Assembly: GCF_000332095.2 (NCBI RefSeq)
Contig: NZ_KI913949.1
Coordinates: 2,332,412-2,396,411 of the forward strand
Direction of reading: 5' to 3'
Source: Leptolyngbya sp. PCC 6406
Lineage (GTDB): Bacteria > Cyanobacteriota > Cyanobacteriia > Phormidesmidales > Phormidesmidaceae
Length of the DNA: 64,000 nt
Shown: positions 26,740 through 36,058 of the stretch, in pieces
Numbering within the stretch: position 1 is the stretch's first letter
Layout: each line of letters starts with the position of its first letter
Notes under the pieces: generated by a model
Told to the model about the DNA's origin: nothing
Seen by the model: the letters and a program-made list of their open reading frames with translations, nothing else
Databases searched by the model: none
Made by a program: the position numbers and the translations under genes

Positions 26740-28309
26740 GTCCGTGGATTCCGCTCACCCCAATCCTAAAGTCTTCCCTCGGAAAGATCAGCGAAAAGAT
26801 CGGCCCCCGCGCCATCCCCTGGATCGGGTGGCCCAAGGGCTCATGGTCATTCTTGCGATCGCGGCGGCGACGCTGATCCTGCTGGGGGACCACGCCACCC
26901 TGCGGGTCCAGAAATTCTCTTGGCAGGGGGCCGCTGTGGGAGCGGAGGATCGGGCCTTTCTCCTCACCTTCAATCGCCCGGTGGATACCCAGAGCGTGGA
27001 GGCCAATCTCACTCTGTCACCCCCCTTGCCGGGGCGCATCAGTTGGGCGGGTCGCCGTCTGGCCTACACCCTGGATGTCCCCATTCCCTACGGCGAATCC
27101 TTTGAGATAACCCTCTCGTCGGCCCGCGATCGCATGGCTCAGGAGGATGAAGAGTCCCGCTTTGAACCCTTTCAGGCCAACTTTCGCAGCCGCGATCGCG
27201 CCTTTGTTTACCTGGGCACCCAGGGGGAAGAAGAGGGGCGCTTGGTCTTGGTCAACCTGTCCCAGAACGCTGACGTCACCCTGCTGACCCCCCCCAACCT
27301 GACCGTGCTGGATTTTCAGCCCTATCCCCTCGGCGATCGCCTGCTATTCTCCGCTCTAGATCGCACCTCCAGCGACAGCCTCAACACGAGTCTCAACCCT
27401 ACCCTCTACACCGTGACTACCGGACTGGCTCCCCAACCGCCAGAAGTAGCCTTGGGGGAAATGCCCACCCCCTCCTTGGCTCCAGATACAGCGGGCACAG
27501 TGACCGAAGTATTGGCGGGAGATACCTTCCAGAATCTGGCCTTTGACCTCTCGTCCGATGGCCGTACCATCGTGATACAGCGGGTTAACACCACCAACCC
27601 CGCTGACTTTGGGCCTTGGGTCCTGCGGCAGGGGCAAGAGGCCACCCCCCTGGATACGGAACCGGGAGGCGAGTTTCTAATTGCGCCAGACAATGCCACC
27701 CTGCTGATGCTCCAGGGCCAGGGCACCGCCATCATTCCCCTAGATGCAGAGGGCACAGAGACTAGGGAACCCTTGGACTTCTTGCCGGAATACGGGCGGG
27801 TCTTTGGCCTCACCCGTAACGGACTCTCCGCCGCTATGGTGGATTTCAACCAAAATAATCCCGACCTGCGCTTCACCCAATCCCTGGTGTTGGTCAGCAG
27901 CCGAGGGGATGAAGTGGAACTGCTGAATGTGCCCGGATCGATCCTGGATGCCCAGTTTGACCCCAGCGATCGCATTCTCTATGTCCTCTCCAGCGACGTG
28001 TTGCCGGGGGAGATCTATCAAGAGCAACCCACCATCACCGCCATCAATCTCGAATCCCAAACGCCCCAACCCCTGGTGACGTTTCCGCCCCAAGCCCAGG
28101 TCACCATGAGCGTTGCCCCCGATGGATTGGCCCTACTCCTGTCGGCGGTGCTCACTCCCGAGGACGGCCAAGGCACTACTCCTCAAGTACCCCAAACTTG
28201 GCTGTTACCGGTGTTTTCCACCGCTGCCCAGCGCCAAGCCGCCACCCCCACTCCCCTAAATCCAGAACCTTTGCCCTACCAGGGGCTAGCCCTAACTTGG
28301 TTGCCCTAA
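26729..28309 (+). CDS. Membrane-anchored extracytoplasmic protein with Ig-like and propeller-like regions
   Basis: 526 residues. A basic, Pro-rich cytoplasmic start is followed by one helix (about 36-55, GLMVILAIAAATLILLG). Next comes an SbsA-type Ig-like domain (AFLLTFNRPVDTQSVEANLT, LSPPLPGRISWAGRRLAYTL). The rest is a series of beta-rich repeats typical of a WD40/TolB-like propeller (FQNLAFDLSSDGRTIVIQRV; AQFDPSDRILYVLSSD; TMSVAPDGLALLLSA). Function unknown. The 11-base overlap with the TIGR03943 gene suggests it belongs to the same transporter operon, perhaps as an envelope component. Confidence 0.7.
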   Translation: MSFKSVDSAHPNPKVFPRKDQRKDRPPRHPLDRVAQGLMVILAIAAATLILLGDHATLRVQKFSWQGAAVGAEDRAFLLTFNRPVDTQSVEANLTLSPPLPGRISWAGRRLAYTLDVPIPYGESFEITLSSARDRMAQEDEESRFEPFQANFRSRDRAFVYLGTQGEEEGRLVLVNLSQNADVTLLTPPNLTVLDFQPYPLGDRLLFSALDRTSSDSLNTSLNPTLYTVTTGLAPQPPEVALGEMPTPSLAPDTAGTVTEVLAGDTFQNLAFDLSSDGRTIVIQRVNTTNPADFGPWVLRQGQEATPLDTEPGGEFLIAPDNATLLMLQGQGTAIIPLDAEGTETREPLDFLPEYGRVFGLTRNGLSAAMVDFNQNNPDLRFTQSLVLVSSRGDEVELLNVPGSILDAQFDPSDRILYVLSSDVLPGEIYQEQPTITAINLESQTPQPLVTFPPQAQVTMSVAPDGLALLLSAVLTPEDGQGTTPQVPQTWLLPVFSTAAQRQAATPTPLNPEPLPYQGLALTWLP

Positions 28310-28725
28310 GAGGATGTTCGGTTGATTCCCCCCAACTCTGCAAAGAGTGTAAAACCTGATGCCCCAATGCAGCAATCCTATTTGATTCCTGAAGGCCGTC
28401 GTAGCGTGGGTGAAGCAAAGCGTAACCCACGAAAAGGCTTACTCAAAGCTTATGCAGGATCGCTATAGGTTCTCTCCTATCCTGCGCAACGACAGGGGAG
28501 CTTGGAGTTTGGGGGTTAGAAACCTTGATTTAGCGCCTTTGGCTTTACAAACTGCTTAAAAAGCGCATAAATCTAGTCAATAGGTTTATCCAGAGGCTGA
28601 AGCGCTCTTAGAGACCGCAATCGAGACTTCTCCGGGAACAATTTTTTGCGAATTCCCCCTCTTAGTCAGAGGGGTTATTGTCTTCCAAGCCTCTGGTATG
28701 TGGTTGATGTGTGAGGAGATCTACT
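28310..28725. other. Porin upstream spacer with repeat copy
   Basis: 28381-28467 is one copy of a repeat found inverted at 61297-61400 and in split form at 36793-37019. A small hairpin (CCCCTCT/AGAGGGG at 28656-28674) lies about 50 bases before the porin start. No gene seen. Confidence 0.6.
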
Positions 28726-30606
28726 GTGAACTTTCAATATCGCTGGACGGTGCTAGCGACCCTAGCGGCAGTGAATGCCATCGGCTTGCCGGCCTGGGCG
28801 CAAGATTCTGAAACTAGCGTTACCAATAGCGCTAATCCAAGTCAGGCTTTAATCCCCGTAGAGACAGATCAGGCTACTGAAACTGTACCTCCCGCCCCAG
28901 AGGCTACCGAAGCAGAGGGGACAGGGGATGCGATAGTCAGAGACCTGCCCAAAGGGGCCATCACAGATTCAGACCCAGCCCCAGACTCCGTTTCAGTAGC
29001 CAATGCCCAACCTTCAGATCCCAATTCTCTTCTAGAATTTGAACCCCTCGCAGATGCCGACCTCGGCGGTCAACCCAGCCTTCCCGATACCGACCAGCTT
29101 GCCCAAACCCCGTCGGTAGTGGGCCTATCCGATGTCCAGCCCACCGACTGGGCCTTCCAAGCCTTGCGAAACCTGATCGACAACTACGGGTGTCTCAGCG
29201 GCTTTCCCGACGGCACCTTCCGGGGCGATCGCCCCGTCTCCCGCTTTGAGTTTGCCGCTGGCCTCTCCGCCTGCCTCGACGTGATCACCAGCGTCAACGT
29301 CAGCCCCAACGATATCGGCACTATCTCCCGCCTCCAGCGCGAGTTCGCCGCTGAACTCACCACCAGTGTCGAAGCCCTCGAAGCCCGCGTCGAAGAACTT
29401 CGGGGCAATCAGTTCTCCAGCAACACTCGCCTTTTTGGCCAAGTCATCTTTGGCCTCCAGGCCCGTAGTGTTAACCGAGCCGACTTTTTCCCGGTGGATG
29501 GAGTCGCTGAAACCAACGATCCGGGCGGCGGTTTGACCACCTTCTACTCCAATGCCCAGTTAAGCTTTCTCACTCAACTCAGCCCCCGGAGCTTGCTCCT
29601 CTTTGGGCTCCAATCTGGATCCGGCAATAGTCTATTTGATACCGCTAGTAACAGTGTTCTGGGTCTCACCAATAACATTCGCCTTGCCTACGAGTCCGAC
29701 ACCAACTTTAGTGTTCGCCTGAGCGATCTCACCTACCGCCACCTCGTAGGGGATAATTTGGCCCTGATTGTAGGAGCCTCCGGCGTAGATCCGGTCGGCG
29801 TCTTCCGGGGACCGAATCGCTATGAAAGTGCAGGCCAAGGCCCCCTATCCCTGTTTGCCCAGCGTAACCCTGTGACCAGCGTGGGTAATGGCCGTAGTGG
29901 CGTGGGCTTTGACTGGCAAATCAGCGATCGCCTCAGTCTTCAAGGGGTGTATTCCCTCGCAGATCGCAGAAACCCCAATGGCCCAGGGCCAATCTCTCCC
30001 CTCGCCAATGACTATGTTCTAGGCTTTCAACTTACCTCTGCCCCCAACGACAGCCTCAACCTAGCCTTGAATTACCTCCACAGCTACTCCTCTATTGGCA
30101 GTCTAGGGACGGGGATTGGGGATGATCAGTTGACGATTGGCGACCAGATCACCGGGTTGGGAACCCCCGCAAAAACCAATGCCTTTGGTGCCACCGTCAC
30201 CTGGGATGTGAATCCCAGGTTGACGCTAGGGACTTGGGGAGGCTACACCATCTCCGCCATTCCTGGAGAATCGGGAAATGTGAACACGGTTAACTGGATG
30301 CTCTTTGCCAACTTCCCTGATTTATTTAGGCCGGGGAACCTCGGAGGTATCTATATTGGTCAGCCGCCCCGTATCGTTAGCAGTAATCTGCGCCAGGGGC
30401 AAAACGTGCCCAATGCTCTGGCAGGAGGATTGGGTGACCCAGGCGGACAACCAGGGCGAACCATTCATCTAGAGGCGTTCTACCGTCACCAGATCAGCGA
30501 CTCCATCAGCATCACCCCCGGTTTCATTGTGATCTTTAACCCCGCCAATACCCCCGGCAGTGACACCATCGGCATCGGTGCTCTACGGACCACCTTTACC
30601 TTCTAG
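28726..30606 (+). CDS. Iron uptake porin (SLH-OprB family outer-membrane channel)
   Basis: 626 residues from GTG 28726. A GAGGAG eight bases upstream decides this start over the in-frame GTG at 28711. A signal peptide ends PAWA|QDSE. A long acidic linker precedes one SLH domain (LSDVQPTDWAFQALRNLIDN...GTFRGDRPVSRFEFAAGL), which binds the wall. A coiled coil (LQREFAAELTTSVEALEARV) follows, then an OprB-type beta-barrel ending in the C-terminal aromatic TFTF expected for outer-membrane insertion. Cyanobacterial members pass inorganic ions including iron. The neighbouring gene encodes an unusual Asp-rich secreted protein. Confidence 0.92.
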   Translation: MNFQYRWTVLATLAAVNAIGLPAWAQDSETSVTNSANPSQALIPVETDQATETVPPAPEATEAEGTGDAIVRDLPKGAITDSDPAPDSVSVANAQPSDPNSLLEFEPLADADLGGQPSLPDTDQLAQTPSVVGLSDVQPTDWAFQALRNLIDNYGCLSGFPDGTFRGDRPVSRFEFAAGLSACLDVITSVNVSPNDIGTISRLQREFAAELTTSVEALEARVEELRGNQFSSNTRLFGQVIFGLQARSVNRADFFPVDGVAETNDPGGGLTTFYSNAQLSFLTQLSPRSLLLFGLQSGSGNSLFDTASNSVLGLTNNIRLAYESDTNFSVRLSDLTYRHLVGDNLALIVGASGVDPVGVFRGPNRYESAGQGPLSLFAQRNPVTSVGNGRSGVGFDWQISDRLSLQGVYSLADRRNPNGPGPISPLANDYVLGFQLTSAPNDSLNLALNYLHSYSSIGSLGTGIGDDQLTIGDQITGLGTPAKTNAFGATVTWDVNPRLTLGTWGGYTISAIPGESGNVNTVNWMLFANFPDLFRPGNLGGIYIGQPPRIVSSNLRQGQNVPNALAGGLGDPGGQPGRTIHLEAFYRHQISDSISITPGFIVIFNPANTPGSDTIGIGALRTTFTF

Positions 30607-30754
30607 ACGGCTGTGATATGAAATCCTGATGATTTTCGTGTGATTTTTGGTTAAAAAACGGGGAACCCGTCCGGAATCTCCCCGTCTTCAGTGATCAGTA
30701 GCTACCCCCCCTACGGGCATTCTTAGTCTCAATCAATCGAGGAGCAACGACCCT

Positions 30755-32554
30755 ATGACTTCCTTTTTGAAGAACAGGTACACCCTGATCGGCTTGACGA
30801 GCAGTCTGGCCCTATCCATGCTCGCAGCGCCAGCCCAGGCTCAACTGAATGTCACCGGGGGCGGTGCCACCATTAATGACGCTAGTGTCTTTGTTCCAGG
30901 TGGAGCAGGTACCACCAATGACACTCGGGCGGTGATTACTGGTGGCCAGTTCAACTCCGTCACGATTGAAACGAACCAGGGTAATCTGCCCAGTTCCGCT
31001 ATTTTTCGGGCTAACACCTTGCCCACTATTAATAACGGGACAACCCTTGGTGGCAATCTGCAGAACGCAACTGGAACGGTTTTAGGAACTGTATCTTTCC
31101 GTAGCGTCGGCCCTCTCGGAGCCCGCTTCTTTAATATTCCGACAACGATTAATTTCACCGTTAGCAACCCCAACCCTGTTGCTGTTGGTGGTGCTGCTAA
31201 CACCACAGAGCATCGGGCGGTTGGCTACATTCTGCAAGAAACTGGGTTTGTGGCTGGAGCCCAGGGCGTTGGAGTCGTTCAGCGACAGACCCCCGTCACG
31301 GTGGTTCAATATCAGCAGCCTGTGGGGACTGGGGCTACGGGAATCAACGTCTTAGGAACTGCTGTACCAGCTAGTGCATTCACTCAGACACGGGATGGTA
31401 ACACTACCATTGTTCCTGGTATCGATCTGAGTTTTAACAGTGGCACGGTGTTTACACCGCCGGGGTTCGCCTTGGGCACACCCCAACCCGGCCAAGGCCA
31501 AGGGCAGGGTCCTGGCGTGATTATCCGCCAATTCCGGCAGGGTGTGAGCCAGGTTTCGGCCATCAGCATTTTCAATCGGGTCGCAATTATCAACCTACCC
31601 TCCTTCGACGACATCATTTTTGACGTTGATGATGATGCCACTGCCGGTGATGATGCCACTGATGACGATGGTCTCATCGGGGCAATCCCTGATGCAGGGG
31701 ATGACGATACAGATACCCCTGGGGATGATACTGCCGACGACGACGACGATGATGACGACAACGACGATGTCGCCGACAACGATGATGACGACGATGATGA
31801 TGACGACGACGATGACACTGCGGGCGGCGGTGATGGCGGCTTAATTGGTGCCTTGCCCGATGCTGGCGATGGTGGTACAGACACACCGGGTGACGACACT
31901 GCTGATAGCGGCGACGACAACGACGACGATGGCAGTGATGACAGCGATGATGATGACGGTGACGACGACGATGACGATGACGGCAGTGCTGGTGGTGGTA
32001 ACGGTGTTGTTGCCAATCCCAATGATGGTGGTAGCCAGTTCCGGCCTATCCTGCCTCGCTTCGTGTTTATTGGCATCTTTATCTTCAACAACGTGCCCTC
32101 TGGCCGCTGGGTTGATCCCCCCTCTGCCGATGGTTTCGAGTATGAGATGACTCCCCGCAATGTCCCAGTGGGTGTGGCTAGTCGCGTCTTCCCTGGTATG
32201 ACTGGCGTGGGTCAAGCGGATGATTCCGTCTTCACCCGCATCAGTGGCTTCCCCACGGGTGTGGATGTGGATGACTCTTTCGTGGTGTCGGTGGAAGGGC
32301 GCATCCTGGGTCGCTTTGGCCCTGGTGATACCCTGCGGTTCAGCGACTACCGCGACCAGATTGGGGATCTGCTGGTGAATGGGGGTGTCCGCAAGTTCAC
32401 CATTAGCGAGATCAATCCGGCGGTGAACACCTTGAATCCAGTGGCTTTCCCACTGCAACTGGACTTCAATACTGATACCGCTAGCTTTGAAATGCGGGCC
32501 TTGGAGGCTGACCCCACGGGGGAACTCACCCGCATCTCCCAAGCAACTGACTAG
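30755..32554 (+). CDS. Secreted Asp-rich protein, unknown function
   Basis: 599 residues with a signal peptide ending APAQA|QLNV. An N-terminal domain of about 255 residues is rich in beta-type sequence and Thr/Asn/Gly. Residues about 288-415 are dominated by aspartate in two related blocks, each containing GLIGA(I/L)PDAGD followed by TDTPGDDTAD and long DDD runs. The C-terminal domain (about 425-599) is conserved-looking (FIFNNVPSGRWVDPPSADGF...). The poly-Asp region could chelate Ca or other cations, as in acidic matrix proteins, or keep the protein extended. This is inference. It follows the iron uptake porin and ends at a strong terminator. No family recognised. Confidence 0.75.
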   Translation: MTSFLKNRYTLIGLTSSLALSMLAAPAQAQLNVTGGGATINDASVFVPGGAGTTNDTRAVITGGQFNSVTIETNQGNLPSSAIFRANTLPTINNGTTLGGNLQNATGTVLGTVSFRSVGPLGARFFNIPTTINFTVSNPNPVAVGGAANTTEHRAVGYILQETGFVAGAQGVGVVQRQTPVTVVQYQQPVGTGATGINVLGTAVPASAFTQTRDGNTTIVPGIDLSFNSGTVFTPPGFALGTPQPGQGQGQGPGVIIRQFRQGVSQVSAISIFNRVAIINLPSFDDIIFDVDDDATAGDDATDDDGLIGAIPDAGDDDTDTPGDDTADDDDDDDDNDDVADNDDDDDDDDDDDDTAGGGDGGLIGALPDAGDGGTDTPGDDTADSGDDNDDDGSDDSDDDDGDDDDDDDGSAGGGNGVVANPNDGGSQFRPILPRFVFIGIFIFNNVPSGRWVDPPSADGFEYEMTPRNVPVGVASRVFPGMTGVGQADDSVFTRISGFPTGVDVDDSFVVSVEGRILGRFGPGDTLRFSDYRDQIGDLLVNGGVRKFTISEINPAVNTLNPVAFPLQLDFNTDTASFEMRALEADPTGELTRISQATD

Positions 32555-32578
32555 GCTCACCTGAAGCGGGGATAGCTC

Positions 32579-32616
32579 AAAAAGGGCGGGAGGCATCATG
32601 CCTCCGCCCTTTTTTT
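32579..32616 (+). terminator. Rho-independent terminator after the Asp-rich gene
   Basis: A stem AAAGGGCGG(G)AGGCAT/ATGCCTCCGCCCTTT with one bulged G ends in a run of seven T, 25 bases past the stop. Confidence 0.85.
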
Positions 32617-32654
32617 GTGCTGCGCCCATTATGGGCATCTATCCAGCCTGGGTA

Positions 32655-33506
32655 TTAGGTCAGGTAGGGCAACCATTGGGCCGCGATCGCGGCATTGCCA
32701 TACCAATCCCCATCAGGTCGGGGAGAGTGGTAAACATTCTCCAGCAATAGATTTTGGGCGTTGTCCAAATGCGCTGCGGTAATGGGGGTGATGCCGTCAC
32801 CCCAACAGTCTCCCTGACCACAGGTGAGTTGGTAACTGTTGTAGGTAAACCAAGTACCCCAGCGCTTACCGTAGATCGCCTTGCCCGCCACACAGACATA
32901 GCGCACCGAATTGTAGAACGCGCCGGGGTAGGTCTGGTTCACAAAGTCGAGATTGCGGCGGGTCCAGCGCTCCTGGCTTATATGGGGAGTGCCGAGGGTC
33001 AGTAACGTGTGAACCTGTTTGTGGCCGCTCCAGCAGTTGGGGCGATCGCGATCGCAGTTATGCACCGCATAGGGCTGCTCCCCCAGATAGATACGGGCAA
33101 TCCAGCCACCAGCGGAGTGGCCCACAATATTGACACCATCACACCCTGTTTCTGACTGAAGACGGGTCACCGTAGCCGCGATCGCGGTCAAGATCGGCTG
33201 TACCGATCGCCCCCCCAGGGTCGGTATCCAATCCCGGCGAATCAGGGGCACCGTCATCGCGGGGATGCCCTGCTGCTGAAGATAGGTTTCTAGGGGACGA
33301 TAGGGGGCGGCTCCAGCCAGATAACCCGGTATGATCACCGTCGGTAGAGGCATAGACTCCCAAGGCTCTGAATCCCAGATTGGAACTCCAGGTTGGAATT
33401 CCTGAGCTGGATAACAGTACCTATTATCCGGTCTTATCCCCTCCCAAAGTCCAGGATTATCAGGATTGTATAGATAGAGGTCTGGCGTGATAAATGCGAT
33501 GGTCAT
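32655..33506 (-). CDS. Alpha/beta-hydrolase, lipase-like
   Basis: 283 residues from ATG 33506. The fold is marked by TVIIPGYLAGAAPYRPLETYL near residue 56 (oxyanion region) and the nucleophile elbow GHSAGGWIARIYLG. An acidic residue and a late His (HLDNAQN or YHSPRP) could complete the triad. The middle holds several cysteines (NCDRDRPNCWSGHK; TCGQGDCWGDG). Plant and cyanobacterial relatives act on lipids or esters; substrate unknown. The start codon overlaps that of cobI on the other strand within CATG, so the promoter of each gene lies inside the other. An upstream ATG at 33551 is open but would run through cobI coding sequence. Confidence 0.8.
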   Translation of the reverse strand: MTIAFITPDLYLYNPDNPGLWEGIRPDNRYCYPAQEFQPGVPIWDSEPWESMPLPTVIIPGYLAGAAPYRPLETYLQQQGIPAMTVPLIRRDWIPTLGGRSVQPILTAIAATVTRLQSETGCDGVNIVGHSAGGWIARIYLGEQPYAVHNCDRDRPNCWSGHKQVHTLLTLGTPHISQERWTRRNLDFVNQTYPGAFYNSVRYVCVAGKAIYGKRWGTWFTYNSYQLTCGQGDCWGDGITPITAAHLDNAQNLLLENVYHSPRPDGDWYGNAAIAAQWLPYLT

Positions 33507-34278
33507 GGGCGTAGCCGCCCCCAAGGCGCTAGATCGACCCCAAGGGGCCATCGAGTCCCCTGCCCTCGGTCACCTTTGGGGCATCGGTGTGGGGCCAGGA
33601 GATCCAGAGCTGATCACCGTCAAAGCCCTGAATCGATTACGACAGTGCCCCGTTGTCGCCTTCCCCGCTGGCCGCAATGGCCAACCCGGTATGGCTCAGC
33701 AAATCCTGGCCCCTTGGCTACAACCGGAGCAAACCTTACTGCCCCTGTACTTTCCCTACGTCCAAGATACCGCCACCCTAGAGACAGCTTGGCAAGCCGC
33801 CGCCGCCGCCGTCATCCCCCATCTTCAGCAAGGACAAGACGTCGTATTTGCCACCGAGGGAGACGCCAGCTTCTACAGCACCTTTACCTATCTAGCCCAA
33901 ACCCTCCAGCAGCAACTACCGGATTTAACCCTCCACACCATTCCCGGCATCTGCTCACCCCTAGCCGCGATCGCGGCCCTCGGTCAACCCCTCACCATCC
34001 AAGACCAGCGCCTCACCATCCTCCCCGCCATGCACACCCTAGACGATTTAGAAAGAGCCCTGGATCAAGCCGAGGTCGTGGTATTAATGAAAGTCGCCGC
34101 CGTCTATCATCAAGTCTGGACCATCCTGAAACAACGGGGACTCCTAGCCCACAGCGCCGTTGTCGTCCATGCCAGCCGCCCCGATCAACGCCTGTACCCT
34201 GACCTATCCGATCATCCCCACCTGCAACTGCCCTATTTCTCCCTGATGATTATCCACAGATCCACGGGCATCAGCTAG
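33505..34278 (+). CDS. cobI: Precorrin-2 C20-methyltransferase CobI
   Basis: SAM-dependent methyltransferase of corrin ring synthesis, adding the C20 methyl to precorrin-2 (or its cobalt form) on the way to B12. 257 residues from ATG 33505; GTG 33487 and ATG 33499 are alternatives. The tetrapyrrole methylase motif LWGIGVGPGDPELITVKAL is followed by VVAFPAG, FATEGDASFYSTFTYLA, TIPGICSPLAAIAALGQPL and VVLMKV. The roughly 20 residues before the conserved start are extra. It starts within the start codon of the divergent lipase gene. No other cob gene is here and I see no cobalamin riboswitch. Confidence 0.9.
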   Translation: MGVAAPKALDRPQGAIESPALGHLWGIGVGPGDPELITVKALNRLRQCPVVAFPAGRNGQPGMAQQILAPWLQPEQTLLPLYFPYVQDTATLETAWQAAAAAVIPHLQQGQDVVFATEGDASFYSTFTYLAQTLQQQLPDLTLHTIPGICSPLAAIAALGQPLTIQDQRLTILPAMHTLDDLERALDQAEVVVLMKVAAVYHQVWTILKQRGLLAHSAVVVHASRPDQRLYPDLSDHPHLQLPYFSLMIIHRSTGIS

Positions 34279-34369
34279 GCTATAGCCAGCCCTCGGGGCA
34301 CCCTAAAACCTGACAAACGTCTGGGGCTAGAGGATACCCAACACCATCTTTCATCACCGCAGTTCTCCT

Positions 34370-35542
34370 ATGGCTTCCCCTCGATTTCCAAAACTGTCGC
34401 CCCAATGGCGGACCTGGCTACTCCAGCCCACTTGGTTGGCAGGAGCCATTTCAGTAGGATTCCATGGGGTGCTTTTTGCCGCCAGCCCCACCCTGTCTAA
34501 TTTGAACCTAAATGCCCTCACGGAGCCGGACCTCGGGGCCGAAGCCCGTCGAGTCCCCTTAGTGGAACTCACTCCGGCAGAGCGGCAGCGTCTACCGGAC
34601 TTTTCCAACTCCTTCTATAGTCTTTCACCCCTAGACGACCCCCTCGGCAACCTGGGCAGCATCGAGCCCATTCCTAATAATGGTCTACTGCCCCCCATCG
34701 CCTCCGGGGGCAACGCCAATCCCAAACCTAACACTTCCCCCCGTCAAGGCTACGTTGTTCCCTATCAACTCCCCGGCACCGTAATTCCCGGTGGTAATAC
34801 CGCCAATCGCTCTCGGGGCAGCACTAGTGGCACGGCCAATAGTGGCACTGGCAACAGAGCCACGGGCAATACCGGCACCTCAGCCAATGGAAATTCCCCT
34901 AGTTCATCCTCCGACAGAGGCACTCGCAACAGCGGTAATGCTGGTGCCCCAACTCAAGGGACACAGCCCTCCTCCCCAACAGAAACAGACTCCCCTACGG
35001 CATCGGAGTTAGAACGCCAGCCCCAAAATCCTGCCCCAGCGGCGGGGACCGATAGCCCTATTGCCCTATCCGCAGCTCAGCAACAGGCACTCACCTACGA
35101 CGGCGGCACCTCGGAAGAGGAGGCAACCGCAGCTCAAGAAATCTGGCTGGCAGAGAGTAAGGATCTAGCGGAAGTCGCCGCGTTACCCCTTGAGCAAGTG
35201 AACTTTCCCCTACTCGCTCTGATTAATGGTCAACAGCCCTGTTTGTCCCCCGAGCCCCACGAGGGTCTCATAGCCGCCCTCGTAGGTGCCGATGGTAAAT
35301 TAACTCGGGATCCACAGGTTCTGATTAGCACGGGCTACCCATTTCTCAACCATCGCGCCATTGATCGGGTCAAGGCCCTCAATTTTGGCAGCGTGCAGCA
35401 GACTACCGCCTATCAGTTTGTGGTGCAGGTGGAATACCGGAAAGAAATCTGTGTGAATCTCAAAGCCAATTCCCCTGCTCCCGAAACCTCAACCCCTGTC
35501 GATAAAGAAGAGACACCATCTGCTGAAAATACATTGGAATAA
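34370..35542 (+). CDS. TonB-like protein with long Ser/Asn/Gly-rich spacer
   Basis: 390 residues. A short cytoplasmic N-terminus and one helix (about 24-40, LAGAISVGFHGVLFAAS) are followed by a long low-complexity spacer, about 110-240, rich in Asn, Ser, Gly and Thr (NRSRGSTSGTANSGTGNRAT). The C-terminal domain resembles TonB (DPQVLISTGYPFLNHRAIDRV...YQFVVQVEYRKEICV). TonB transmits inner-membrane energy to outer-membrane receptors. The unusual spacer and the absence of an exbB/exbD neighbour leave this uncertain. Preceded at 91 bases by cobI on the same strand, so co-expression with B12 genes is possible. Confidence 0.65.
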   Translation: MASPRFPKLSPQWRTWLLQPTWLAGAISVGFHGVLFAASPTLSNLNLNALTEPDLGAEARRVPLVELTPAERQRLPDFSNSFYSLSPLDDPLGNLGSIEPIPNNGLLPPIASGGNANPKPNTSPRQGYVVPYQLPGTVIPGGNTANRSRGSTSGTANSGTGNRATGNTGTSANGNSPSSSSDRGTRNSGNAGAPTQGTQPSSPTETDSPTASELERQPQNPAPAAGTDSPIALSAAQQQALTYDGGTSEEEATAAQEIWLAESKDLAEVAALPLEQVNFPLLALINGQQPCLSPEPHEGLIAALVGADGKLTRDPQVLISTGYPFLNHRAIDRVKALNFGSVQQTTAYQFVVQVEYRKEICVNLKANSPAPETSTPVDKEETPSAENTLE

Positions 35543-36058
35543 CATTTGGTCGCATTTCGCCAAAATTTGGGTAGGGATAGGGCCGCTTCTAACGGTTCAA
35601 CTTAGCTTGAAAATTTTTTCCTCAATGTATTAAGTTTGTAAGGAACATCTCAAAAAAGCGGATTCACCTTCAAACAGCAACGTAATTCCACGGGTTTCAG
35701 CCATCAATATGCCCTACAAGGCAATACATCAAGATGCCCTAAAACTGATTTGTAAAGTTAAGGTAAACCCGTTTACCCCATTATGAATTCTTTGCTGCCA
35801 AAGCTTTATCTTGACCTCACACTACTGTCAAGCTTCAGTAAATCCCGGCCAAATTGCATAAGGCTTCACTTGCACTCCAGTAGTCTTACTACCAGAGAGA
35901 TTCCCTATAACTGCCATTTTCGATATTAAGGATATCCTCGTATATACCAAGTTGAGGAAGGGGCAGATAGGGGGAATGCATCGTCTCTGTGGCTGCCAGT
36001 TATTGATCAACCGCTGGTGCCACAAGATATCTGCAATATCCTTCAGGAGCCAATGGTT
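35543..36058. other. Intergenic, no gene; contains a palindromic site
   Basis: GGTAAACCCGTTTACC (35762-35777) is a 7-2-7 palindrome that could be an operator for the PEP-CTERM gene 280 bases downstream. The region is AT-richer than its surroundings. Nothing else recognised. Confidence 0.4.

Noticed and set aside
31384..32638. Long minus-strand open frames opposite the Asp-rich gene
   Set aside because: They are shadows created by GAC/GAT repeats, giving runs of Ser or low-complexity Val/Ile. The plus frame has a signal peptide, ordered flanks and a terminator.
33576..34202. 208-codon frame within cobI
   Set aside because: Arg/Pro/His-rich out-of-frame shadow of cobI.
33505..34369. Cobalamin riboswitch near cobI
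   Set aside because: The upstream DNA is coding sequence of the divergent lipase, and I see no B12-box-like text.
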